This document shows positions 1-8,293 of a stretch of 64,000 nt of DNA, piece after piece; position 1 is the stretch's first letter; each line of letters opens with the position of its first letter. Position numbers and translations under genes: made by a program. Under the pieces are notes generated by a model, which was not told the DNA's origin, searched no databases, and saw only the letters and a list, made by a program, of their open reading frames with translations. Source of the DNA: CAVOHU01 sp963817885 (GTDB taxonomy: Bacteria > Acidobacteriota > Vicinamibacteria > Vicinamibacterales > JAKQTR01); NCBI GenBank assembly GCA_963817885.1, contig CAWFQE010000012.1, positions 496,001 to 560,000 on the forward strand, in the 5' to 3' direction.

Positions 1-1
1 C

Positions 2-670
2 ATCGATGCCACGCAGATGAAGCCGGACCCGATCCCGCAGGTCACCTGGCTCGCGACCCCCGGTCCGGGCGGCGGCGGCGGCGGCGGCGGCAACAAGTCG
101 CCCGATCCTCCTCGGAAGACCGTCATACGTCCCGCGAAACCACCCGAAATCCAGCCGTTCAAGCCGCCCGAGGACATTCCGGCGCCGGAACTGAATGTCC
201 CGCTCAAGCAGGTGCTCTCAACCGAGTTGATTTCGCCAGGCACTCTGGACGGCGGCGTGTCGACATCCCAGGGATCCGGATCGGGCGGCGGCGGCGGTAC
301 GGGGACCGGTACGGGCGTCGGACCGGGGACGGGATCAGGAATCGGCCCGGGGTGGGGCGGTGGTTTTGGCGGCGGAGCCTACCGGCCGGGTTCCGGTATC
401 GAACTGCCGCAACTGGTCCACAAGGAACAACCGCAGTACACCGCCGAGGCGATGCGCGCGAAGGTCCAGGGCGTTGTCCTGCTGGAGTGCGTGGTGAACG
501 CCGACGGTTCCGTCGGCGATGTCAACGTCGTCCGGTCACTCGACGCGATGTTCGGTCTCGATCAGGAGGCGGTCAAAGCCGCCAAGAAGTGGCGTTTCGT
601 TCCCGGCCGCCGGTTGGGCCAGCCCGTTCCCGTGCTGGTCACGCTCGAAATGACCTTCACCCTCAGATAA
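2..670 (+). CDS. TonB-family energy-transducing protein, C-terminal part (5' end outside window)
   Basis: The reading frame is open to the left edge, so the N-terminus is probably missing; the first in-window Met is at 17. The visible part begins with a Pro/Gly linker containing a Gly8 run, followed by a Pro/Lys-rich spacer and a second Gly/Thr-rich stretch. The last ~95 residues form a TonB C-terminal domain: the PQYTAEAMRAKVQGVVLLE segment, a VNADGSVGDVNVVRS turn and the closing KKWRFVPG motif are the usual family signature. TonB-type proteins span the periplasm and transmit proton-motive force to outer-membrane receptors; some paralogues only act as periplasmic linkers. No ExbB/ExbD is visible in the window. 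The Gly-rich linker in place of a purely Pro-Lys one is unusual but seen in TonB-like proteins. Confidence 0.8.
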   Translation: MDATQMKPDPIPQVTWLATPGPGGGGGGGGNKSPDPPRKTVIRPAKPPEIQPFKPPEDIPAPELNVPLKQVLSTELISPGTLDGGVSTSQGSGSGGGGGTGTGTGVGPGTGSGIGPGWGGGFGGGAYRPGSGIELPQLVHKEQPQYTAEAMRAKVQGVVLLECVVNADGSVGDVNVVRSLDAMFGLDQEAVKAAKKWRFVPGRRLGQPVPVLVTLEMTFTLR

Positions 671-699
671 AGGCTCCGCCTCCCCCTCCCAACGTCCGT

Positions 700-1491
700 T
701 CACGGCAGGCGCCACGCGTCCTTGAGGCGCTCGTACTCCGGTCTTGGCAGCTGCACGAGCAGGGGAGACCTGGCTGGATTGAGCCAGTCTATTATGGCGA
801 CCAGATCCGGCTCGGCCATCGCCGTGCATCCGGCTGTTCCTCGCGCCGGACCCGACCAGATGTGCAGGAAGATGCACGAGCCTCCCGCCGGCTGGATCGG
901 ATCGGCGTTGTGCTCGACGATGACGCCCCACTTGTAGAGCGGCTGCTCCCACATGCGCTCTGAACTCGTCCAGTCGACGGAAGTCACCCGTGACCTCGCG
1001 ACCAGCCGGTTGTATTGCGCGGAGGCGGCGTCGTCGACACACTCGATTTGATCGCCGAGGTACAGGTAGGGGAGTGACCACCGAGAGGGTTTCTGCGCCG
1101 CCAATCCGAAGGCGTTGCCGAGGCGGTAGGCTCCTGCCGGCGCCTTCCCATCACCTTCCTTCTTGACCGGCCCATCGCCAGTGCCGACCCTCACGCCACG
1201 TCCCCACGCAAGCCCGGTCCTGCCGACGACAACCGGAACGCTCGCCCCGACCTCGCTCCACGCCGCTGCGGAGCTGGTCCGCTCGAAGCGGCGCATCGTG
1301 CCGGCAACCTCGTCCCACGAGCCTGTGACGACAAGCAGCATCTGGCGCGAATGGTCGAAGGCGGTAGCGCTGATGTTCACAGCCCCGGGAGGAGGCTGCC
1401 GGCTATCGGCCGCGACGGCGACAGCCAACGCGACTACCGGACCCATCACGCCTGCCACAATCGTTCTGCGCCGGCCCGTGCTGGTGCTCAT
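700..1491 (-). CDS. Exported L,D-transpeptidase-like (YkuD-type) protein
   Basis: This 263-aa protein has an N-terminal hydrophobic segment (residues ~12-30) that looks like a signal peptide or anchor. The C-terminal half carries the YkuD-type catalytic arrangement: a His in IFLHIWSGP (about residue 211) followed by the Cys in GTAGCTAM (about residue 223). Such enzymes form 3-3 peptidoglycan crosslinks or attach proteins to the wall through a Cys acyl-enzyme. The ATG at 1491 was chosen because an AGGAGGG sequence lies 9 nt upstream; an in-frame TTG at 1500 is the alternative. It is convergent with the TonB gene, with 29 nt between the stops. The exact subfamily (wall crosslinking or another L,D-transpeptidase role) cannot be fixed by reading. 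Confidence 0.75.
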   Translation of the reverse strand: MSTSTGRRRTIVAGVMGPVVALAVAVAADSRQPPPGAVNISATAFDHSRQMLLVVTGSWDEVAGTMRRFERTSSAAAWSEVGASVPVVVGRTGLAWGRGVRVGTGDGPVKKEGDGKAPAGAYRLGNAFGLAAQKPSRWSLPYLYLGDQIECVDDAASAQYNRLVARSRVTSVDWTSSERMWEQPLYKWGVIVEHNADPIQPAGGSCIFLHIWSGPARGTAGCTAMAEPDLVAIIDWLNPARSPLLVQLPRPEYERLKDAWRLP

Positions 1492-1714
1492 CGTCGTCAA
1501 CCCTCCTCAACCGGGGATGCCCGCGCCACCTTCCGCGAAGCGCCGCGCGCGGCGAGGCGCCAGAATCAGAATACCCCGAAGTGCGGCCGGCGCCGCTTGC
1601 GCAAGGGAACGAGGGCGCGGCTTGGGATACGATAGGCGGCGCCAATCGCCCGTTCGGCAGCTCGCGAGGCGACCAGGCCAGAGCGTCACCGCCAGCAACC
1701 GTGGAGGATCGCCC

Positions 1715-2407
1715 GTGAAACGAATCGCCCTCGCCGTGGTGCTCTTGTACGTTGTCGCGCTGCTCGCGCTGACGTGGCCCGTGCTGATGGCCGCGTTCTG
1801 GCCCCAGCTGTCGACTCGGGCCATCGTGAACGGCATGGAGCCGTGGGTGTTCTGCTCGTGGCTGGCAGTCATGATCGCCGGACAGGCGGCGCTGCTCGTC
1901 CTGCCCGTGAAGGTGGCGAGCCGCAGGCCGACCACTCGGCGTTGGTTGGCCTGGCCGATTGTGGCGTCGGGGCTGATGGTCGGCCTTCTCGTGATGGGCG
2001 CCGTGGCGGCGGTGACCGAGTTCATCCAGCGCGATCGTGCGTTCGAATCCTCGACACTGGCGATGGGGGCGCTTGCTGCGGGCGCCCTCACGTGGATCGT
2101 CTGGAGCGTCGTGTTCTATCGCATGAGCCGGACCTCGAGCCCCGCCGACGTGATTTCCAGGCAGTGCCGTCTTCTGCTGCGGGGCAGCCTTCTCGAGTTT
2201 CTCGTCGCGGTGCCGACGCACATCGTGGCGCGCAGCCGCGGCTACTGCTGCGCGGGCGTCTACACGTTCACCGGAATCGCCCTTGGCATTTCGGTGATGC
2301 TCCTGTCGTTCGGGCCGGCCGTGTTCTTCCTGTTCGCCGATCGATGGAAGCAGCTGCACCCGGACGTGCCCGGCGTTGGGGCAGGCCGGCGAGCCCAGGC
2401 GTCGTAG
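1715..2407 (+). CDS. Polytopic membrane protein of unknown function
   Basis: A 230-aa protein starting at a GTG preceded by GGAGG at a normal distance. About six hydrophobic segments are visible (roughly residues 3-23, 45-68, 85-105, 115-137, 155-170 and 185-207), with a Cys pair in RGYCCAGVY before the last one. The frame extends upstream without a stop, but that part is only the antisense of the L,D-transpeptidase gene and lacks hydrophobic character. I do not recognise the family. It is divergently oriented from the L,D-transpeptidase gene across about 220 bp with no promoter I could identify confidently, and it is followed by a bidirectional hairpin. Confidence 0.6.
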   Translation: MKRIALAVVLLYVVALLALTWPVLMAAFWPQLSTRAIVNGMEPWVFCSWLAVMIAGQAALLVLPVKVASRRPTTRRWLAWPIVASGLMVGLLVMGAVAAVTEFIQRDRAFESSTLAMGALAAGALTWIVWSVVFYRMSRTSSPADVISRQCRLLLRGSLLEFLVAVPTHIVARSRGYCCAGVYTFTGIALGISVMLLSFGPAVFFLFADRWKQLHPDVPGVGAGRRAQAS

Positions 2408-2497
2408 CGACCGCCCCCGTTTTCCGCGCCTGCCCGATCGCGCCGGCCGCGGCAGGCAGGCGCTGAGGTTGAATCAGGGTCGTGCGTTCCGTACAAA

Positions 2498-2534
2498 CGA
2501 AGGCCCGGCAAGCGTGACGCCTGCCGGGCCTTCG
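2498..2534. terminator. Bidirectional hairpin terminator
   Basis: A perfect 13-bp stem (CGAAGGCCCGGCA at 2498-2510 pairing with 2522-2534) closes an 11-nt loop. It sits between two convergent genes, the membrane protein ending at 2407 and groEL ending at 2617, so it can serve both strands. There is no long T-run on either side. Confidence 0.8.
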
Positions 2535-2568
2535 CATTTCGGTCGATCGAACCGGCGCGCCCGGCTTC

Positions 2569-2616
2569 GAGCCCCAAGCCTTAGGCCCTAAGCCTTAGGC
2601 CTGAGGCCTTAAGCCT

Positions 2617-2617
<1 letters not shown>
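2569..2617. repeat. Heptamer tandem array at the groEL 3' end
   Basis: Seven consecutive 7-bp units in perfect register: gagcccc, aagcctt, aggccct, aagcctt, aggcctg, aggcctt, aagcctc. The last unit supplies the first base of CTA, the complement of the groEL TAG stop at 2617-2619. This belongs to the same family as the arrays at 37.9, 41.9, 47.3, 49.1, 50.6 and 63.3 kb. Confidence 0.85.
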
Positions 2618-4245
<1,628 letters not shown>

Positions 4246-4334
4246 GTCCTTGAACTCCTTCTACTCCCGACGCAATGCGGCCCGCTTGGGAGCGGCCAGT
4301 CATCGCGGAGAGCGATGCATTCCATTCGAACCGT

Positions 4335-4625
4335 CTACTTCTCGATCACTCCGAGAACCTCGTCCTCGCGCATGATCAGGAACTCTTCGCCCTCCAGCTT
4401 GATCTCCTGGCCGGAGTACTTGCCGAACAGGATCGTGTCGCCTTCCTTGACGTCGAGCGCGATGCGCTTGCCCTTGTCGTCGAGCTTGCCGGCGCCGACC
4501 GCGGCCACCTTGCCCTGCTGGGGCTTTTCTTTCGCGGTGTCGGGGATGATGATGCCGCCTACGACCTGTTCACCTTCCTCGATGCGCTTGACGACGATTC
4601 GATCGTGCAGTGGTCTGACTTTCAT
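4335..4625 (-). CDS. groES: Co-chaperonin GroES (Hsp10)
   Basis: A 96-aa protein, the normal length for GroES, which caps the GroEL ring. It begins MKVRPLHDRIVVKR and shows the mobile-loop motif GGIIIPDTAKEKPQQG, the AVGAGK strand and the C-terminal GVIEK. The frame runs on upstream to 4748, but the conserved N-terminus fixes the start at 4625. It is the first gene of a groES-groEL operon. Upstream lie a TTGACA-N18-CATACT promoter and a CIRCE-like inverted repeat, so HrcA-type heat-shock repression is expected. Confidence 0.97.
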   Translation of the reverse strand: MKVRPLHDRIVVKRIEEGEQVVGGIIIPDTAKEKPQQGKVAAVGAGKLDDKGKRIALDVKEGDTILFGKYSGQEIKLEGEEFLIMREDEVLGVIEK

Positions 4626-4760
4626 CGTGGTCCTGCTCCAATTAGAGAAGCGATGGTAACGTAACGGCCCGATGAGCCCGGGAGCGTCCCGGAGTCGGGG
4701 CCAGGAGACTTGACGACGACAGTGCATCGGGGCCGCGTTGGCACTCACACAGAGCCTGCG

Positions 4761-4787
4761 CTAGCACTCGTCACTACCGACTGCCAA
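4761..4787. promoter_or_regulatory. CIRCE-like HrcA operator
   Basis: CTAGCACTC (4761-4769), a 9-nt spacer and GACTGCCAA (4779-4787) match the CIRCE consensus TTAGCACTC-N9-GAGTGCTAA at 15 of 18 arm positions with exact spacing. It lies directly downstream of the predicted groES -10 box, where HrcA binding would block initiation. A weaker second arm pair, TTGGCACTC at 4738-4746 with a degenerate partner, overlaps it. Confidence 0.8.
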
Positions 4788-4816
4788 GTATGGAACGCCC
4801 CCGGCGGGCCTGTCAA
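4787..4816 (-). promoter_or_regulatory. Sigma-70-type promoter of groES-groEL
   Basis: On the minus strand a perfect -35 TTGACA (4811-4816) is separated by 18 nt from a -10 CATACT (4787-4792). Transcription would start inside the CIRCE-like operator, the classical arrangement. The untranslated leader would be about 155 nt before groES. Confidence 0.7.
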
Positions 4817-4830
4817 GGCGGGCCGCCCGG

Positions 4831-4849
4831 GCCTCCGGCTCCCGGAGGC
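4831..4849 (-). terminator. Possible terminator after the purC-Fis unit
   Basis: A perfect 8-bp stem (GCCTCCGG / CCGGAGGC) with a 3-nt loop lies 34 bp past the stop of the Fis-type gene and just upstream of the groES promoter. No T-tract follows, so the call rests on position and stem quality. Confidence 0.45.
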
Positions 4850-4882
4850 AGCCCCTCGTGCCCGGAAGGAGCCGGGGCGGTG

Positions 4883-5092
4883 TCAGGCCCGGCGCTTCAG
4901 GCGGTAGGCCGCGATCTTGCGGGTCAGGGTGTTGCGGTGAATCCCGAGGATGGCCGCGGCCCGGGACAGATTGCCGCCGGCGCGGTGCAGCGCCCGCGCG
5001 ATGTACTTCCGCTCGAACTCCCGCTGCGCTTCCTCGTAGAGGATTCCCTTGTCCACCATCTCGTCGACAAGCTGTTCGAGCCGTTCGTGCAC
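4883..5092 (-). CDS. Short Fis-family helix-turn-helix DNA-binding protein
   Basis: A 69-aa protein made almost entirely of a Fis-type HTH. The C-terminal half carries the conserved pattern ALHRAGGNLSRAAAILGIHR followed by NTLTRKI, as in the DNA-binding domain at the C-terminus of sigma-54 activators and in stand-alone Fis. The N-terminal ~30 residues are helical and could dimerise. It is shorter than enterobacterial Fis (98 aa). It lies 44 bp downstream of purC on the same strand and is probably co-transcribed with it. Its targets cannot be inferred from sequence. Confidence 0.8.
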   Translation of the reverse strand: MHERLEQLVDEMVDKGILYEEAQREFERKYIARALHRAGGNLSRAAAILGIHRNTLTRKIAAYRLKRRA

Positions 5093-5136
5093 CTTCGTCG
5101 CCCCCGGAGCGCATTCACTCGCGCCAGACGTTCGAT

Positions 5137-6042
5137 CTACTGCAGGTCCCGTCCCGTGAGCCGGCGAAATGCGTCCACGTATTTTTCCCGCGTGCGGGCG
5201 ACCACCTCAGGTGGCAACGAGGGTGCCGGCGGCTGCTTGTTCCAGCCGATCGACTCGAGATAATCGCGCACGTACTGCTTGTCGAAGCTCGCCTGGGGGC
5301 CGCCTGGCTGATAGGTGTCCATGGGCCAGAAACGCGAGGAGTCGGGCGTGAGCACCTCGTCGATCAGCACCACCGTCGGGCGGCCATCCTGGGCTCCCGC
5401 CAGGCCGAACTCGAACTTGGTGTCGGCCACGATGATGCCCTTCGACTCGGCGTGCGCCTGGCCCCGCGCATAGATGCGCAGCGAGTAGTCGCGCACCTGC
5501 GCCAGCACGTCGGCCCCTATCAGCCGTTCCGCCTGCGCGGGGGTGAGGTTCTCGTCGTGCCCGGACTCGGCCTTGGAGGAGGGGGTGAAGATCGGCTCGG
5601 GGAGGCGGTCCGATTCCCGCAGGCCGCCCGGCAGCGCCAGCCCGCAAACGTTGCCGGTCCGCTGGTAGTCCTTCCATCCGGACCCGGACAGATATCCGCG
5701 GACGACGCACTCGAGGGGAAGCGGCTGCGTCCGGCGGACCAGCATCGATCGTCCGCGCAGCAGGTCGGCGTAAGGCCTCGCGGCCTCGGGATAGCGGGCC
5801 GGGTCCGTGCTGATCACGTGATTGGGAACGATGTCGGCCATCAGCTCGAACCAGAAGGCTGACAGCTGATTCAGGACGGCCCCCTTGTCGGGAATGCCCG
5901 ACGCCAGGATGTAGTCGAACGCCGAGATGCGATCGGTGGCGATGATCAGCAGGCCGCCGTCCACCTCGTAGAGGTCACGGACTTTTCCCTTACGGTGCGG
6001 CACGAGGCCGGCCAGTGAGGTGGCGATCAATGGTTCAGGCAT
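5137..6042 (-). CDS. purC: Phosphoribosylaminoimidazole-succinocarboxamide synthase (SAICAR synthetase)
   Basis: A 301-aa protein that joins CAIR and aspartate with ATP in purine synthesis. Family hallmarks are the N-terminal RKGKVRDLYEVDGGLLI with the GKVRD motif, TDRISAFDYIL, the VVRGYLSGSGWKDY motif, FTPSSKAESGHDENL and the C-terminal LIDEVLTPDSSRFW. Its length fits the ~300-aa form rather than the ~240-aa enterobacterial one. The start at 6042 (MPEPLIATSLAG) fits homologous N-termini better than the in-frame codon further up at 6108. It is followed by the short Fis-type gene; no other purine gene is adjacent. Confidence 0.95.
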   Translation of the reverse strand: MPEPLIATSLAGLVPHRKGKVRDLYEVDGGLLIIATDRISAFDYILASGIPDKGAVLNQLSAFWFELMADIVPNHVISTDPARYPEAARPYADLLRGRSMLVRRTQPLPLECVVRGYLSGSGWKDYQRTGNVCGLALPGGLRESDRLPEPIFTPSSKAESGHDENLTPAQAERLIGADVLAQVRDYSLRIYARGQAHAESKGIIVADTKFEFGLAGAQDGRPTVVLIDEVLTPDSSRFWPMDTYQPGGPQASFDKQYVRDYLESIGWNKQPPAPSLPPEVVARTREKYVDAFRRLTGRDLQ

Positions 6043-6260
6043 GGCGGGACGGCTCGCTTGCGTGGTGGCGTCAGAGGATGCCCATGTTACCGGCGGCCCG
6101 GACGCCAACGCAAGCCCGCCCGCGGCCCTCGAAGCGTAGACCTCCAGGGGCCGATGTAGTAGAGTTCCAACGATTTGGCCACTCTTACGGCAGTCGGGCC
6201 GCAGCCTGTCCCGAGGTCCGTCTCTTTCCCGGTGGCGCTGCCCGACAGGCCTTGATCAGC

Positions 6261-7289
6261 ATGCGGACTCACCTCCGAACCGCGTTCGTCATCGTTCTGG
6301 CGCTGGGCCTGCTCGCCTGGTTCCTGCGCGGCGCCGATCTTGCGGGCGTCGCGCACGAAATCCAGGGCGGACGGCCGTGGCTGCTGGTCCTCGCGGTCGG
6401 CATGACGTTGACGACGTATTGCTTCAGGACCCTGCGGTGGCTCTACCTCCTGCGCCCGCTCGGGCGGCCGCGCTTCGGGGTCGCGCTGCGCGCGACGGTC
6501 ATCGGGTTCGGCGCCCTGACCCTCCTGCCGGCCCGCGCCGGCGAGGTGATCCGGCCCTACCTGCTGGCGCAGCACGAGGGCCTGAGCGCCACGGCGGTGT
6601 TCGCCACCGTCATCGTCGAGCGCCTGCTCGACATGCTGACGGTGCTCATCCTGTTCGCCCTGTTCCTGCTGCTGTTCGACCCCGGGATTGCGACGCTCGA
6701 TCCGGCGGTGTTCCGCGCGCTCAAGGTGGGGGGGCTCTCGGTCGGGGCCGGCGCCATCGCGATCCTGGTCGTCCTGTTCTTCTTCGCCGGTCATCCGGCA
6801 CGGCTCGCCGGCCTCGCCCGGCGCGCTGACCGCTTCCTGCCGAAGCGCATCGCTCATGGGTTCGCTCGACTGCTGGAGCTGTTTTCAGAAGGCCTCGCCA
6901 TCGTCAGGCAGCCCAAGCGGCTGGCGATGGCGCAGTTGCTGTCGTTCCCGCTCTGGCTGTCGATCTCGATCCCGATCTGGGCGACCACCCAGGCGTTCCA
7001 CATCGACATGCCGTACACCGGGTCGTACCTGCTGATGACGCTGCTGGTGGTTGGGGTGGCGGTGCCCACACCGGGCGCCGTGGGCGGCTTCCACGAGATG
7101 TACCGTATCGGGGTGACGACCTTCTATGGCGTGTCCAACGACCGGGCCGTCGGGGCGGCCATCGTGCTGCACGCCATTTCGTTCATGCCGGTCGCGATCG
7201 CGGCCGTGGCGCTGATGGCGCACGAGGGGCTGAATCTCAAGGGGATTCGCCGTATGACGCACGCTGCCCCCGGAGAACAGGCGCCATGA
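6261..7289 (+). CDS. Lysylphosphatidylglycerol synthase TM-region family (YbhN/UPF0104) membrane protein
   Basis: A 342-aa polytopic inner-membrane protein with about eight hydrophobic segments and no C-terminal aminoacyl-transferase domain, so it is a stand-alone flippase-like member rather than MprF. Family features are the LPARAGEVIRPYLLAQ and TVIVERLLDMLTVL segments and the late TPGAVGGFHEMYRIG motif. Members are linked to lipid or polyprenyl-sugar translocation, but the substrate here is unknown. The ATG at 6261 was chosen because upstream codons are Pro/Arg-rich and not membrane-like. The stop overlaps the nrdR start by 4 nt, so it appears to be the first gene of the nrdR-DUF4390-ntrYX unit. 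Confidence 0.85.
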   Translation: MRTHLRTAFVIVLALGLLAWFLRGADLAGVAHEIQGGRPWLLVLAVGMTLTTYCFRTLRWLYLLRPLGRPRFGVALRATVIGFGALTLLPARAGEVIRPYLLAQHEGLSATAVFATVIVERLLDMLTVLILFALFLLLFDPGIATLDPAVFRALKVGGLSVGAGAIAILVVLFFFAGHPARLAGLARRADRFLPKRIAHGFARLLELFSEGLAIVRQPKRLAMAQLLSFPLWLSISIPIWATTQAFHIDMPYTGSYLLMTLLVVGVAVPTPGAVGGFHEMYRIGVTTFYGVSNDRAVGAAIVLHAISFMPVAIAAVALMAHEGLNLKGIRRMTHAAPGEQAP

Positions 7290-7744
7290 AGTGCCCCTAC
7301 TGCGGCCACATGGGCGACAAGGTCGTCGATTCGAGAGAGAGCAAGGAAGGCGACGTCATCCGCAGGCGCCGCGAGTGCCTCGAGTGCGAACGCCGATTCA
7401 CCAGCTACGAGCGGATCGACGAAATCCCCTACATGGTGATCAAGAAGGACGGCCGCCGCGAGCGCTTCGAGCGCCAGAAGCTCGTGGCCGGGCTGTTGAA
7501 GGCCTGCGAGAAACGGCCGGTGACGGTCTCCGCGCTCGAGGCGATCGCCGACCGCGTTGAAGAGGCGCTTCAGAACCGGCCGGAGCGCGAGATTGCCACG
7601 GCCGAGATCGGCTCGTTCGTCATGCAGGAACTCAAGCGCCTCGACAAGGTGGCCTACGTGCGCTTCGCCTCGGTCTACCGCGATTTTCGCGACATCGGGG
7701 AGTTCATGACCGAGCTGAAGGATCTCATCACCGCGAAGGAATGA
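7286..7744 (+). CDS. nrdR: Transcriptional repressor NrdR
   Basis: A 152-aa protein with the NrdR layout: an N-terminal zinc ribbon (MKCPYCG at 1-7, then RRECLECERRFTSYE around residue 30) followed by an ATP-cone (residues ~49-139) starting VIKKDGRRERFERQK. NrdR senses ATP/dATP and represses ribonucleotide reductase operons through NrdR boxes. No nrd gene lies in the window, so it acts on distant targets. It starts inside the preceding stop codon (ATGA) and ends in another ATGA overlap with the DUF4390 gene. Confidence 0.97.
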   Translation: MKCPYCGHMGDKVVDSRESKEGDVIRRRRECLECERRFTSYERIDEIPYMVIKKDGRRERFERQKLVAGLLKACEKRPVTVSALEAIADRVEEALQNRPEREIATAEIGSFVMQELKRLDKVAYVRFASVYRDFRDIGEFMTELKDLITAKE

Positions 7745-8274
7745 CTGCGATCCGTTTTCTGCCCCTCGTCCTGGCACTCACGCTGTTCGATGCGAGCGGA
7801 CCGGACGGGATCCAGGTCTCCACGCTCATTCGAGACGGCCGCGTTAACGTGTCGTTCGCGCTGGCCGAGCAGGCGATGACCGACGCGGAGGCCACCATCC
7901 AGGCCGGCCTGCCGACCACGTTCAGCTATGAGGTCGATCTGAAGCAATCGGTCAGCCTGTGGTTCGATCGCACGCTCAGCAGCGCCGTGGTGACCGCGAC
8001 CGACCAGTACGACACGCTGACGGGCCGCCACCACCTGTCGCGCAGCATCGACGGGCGCCTCGAGGACAGCCGGGTCACCGACGACCGGGCAGAGGTCCGC
8101 CGCTACGTGACCGAGTTCGATCGTCTGCCCCTGTTCAGCACTTCGGATCTGGAGCCGAACACGGAGTACTACATCCTGGTGCGGGCCCGCACGCGGCCCC
8201 GCGTGACCTGGTTCTTCTGGCCGTGGGACCGGAGCCTGGCCTCGGGCCGCGCGCAGTTCACATTCATCCCATGA
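7741..8274 (+). CDS. DUF4390-type exported protein
   Basis: A 177-aa protein with an N-terminal hydrophobic stretch (IRFLPLVLALTLFDAS) that looks like a signal peptide. The rest is beta-rich and resembles the DUF4390 family: a FSYEVDLKQSVSLWFDRTLS region, a central YDTLTGRHHLSRSIDGR segment and a final WFFWPWDRSLASGRAQFTF. Genes of this family commonly sit immediately before ntrY in other phyla, as here, so a periplasmic role connected with the NtrY sensor is plausible but unproven. It overlaps nrdR by 4 nt, with about 20 nt to the ntrY start. Confidence 0.75.
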   Translation: MTAIRFLPLVLALTLFDASGPDGIQVSTLIRDGRVNVSFALAEQAMTDAEATIQAGLPTTFSYEVDLKQSVSLWFDRTLSSAVVTATDQYDTLTGRHHLSRSIDGRLEDSRVTDDRAEVRRYVTEFDRLPLFSTSDLEPNTEYYILVRARTRPRVTWFFWPWDRSLASGRAQFTFIP

Positions 8275-8293
8275 CCGGGTGCCACGCGTCGCC

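Noticed and set aside
1163..1714. 5' extension of the membrane protein at 1715
   Set aside because: These codons are the complement of the L,D-transpeptidase gene and lack coding character; the GTG with GGAGG at 1715 is the better start.
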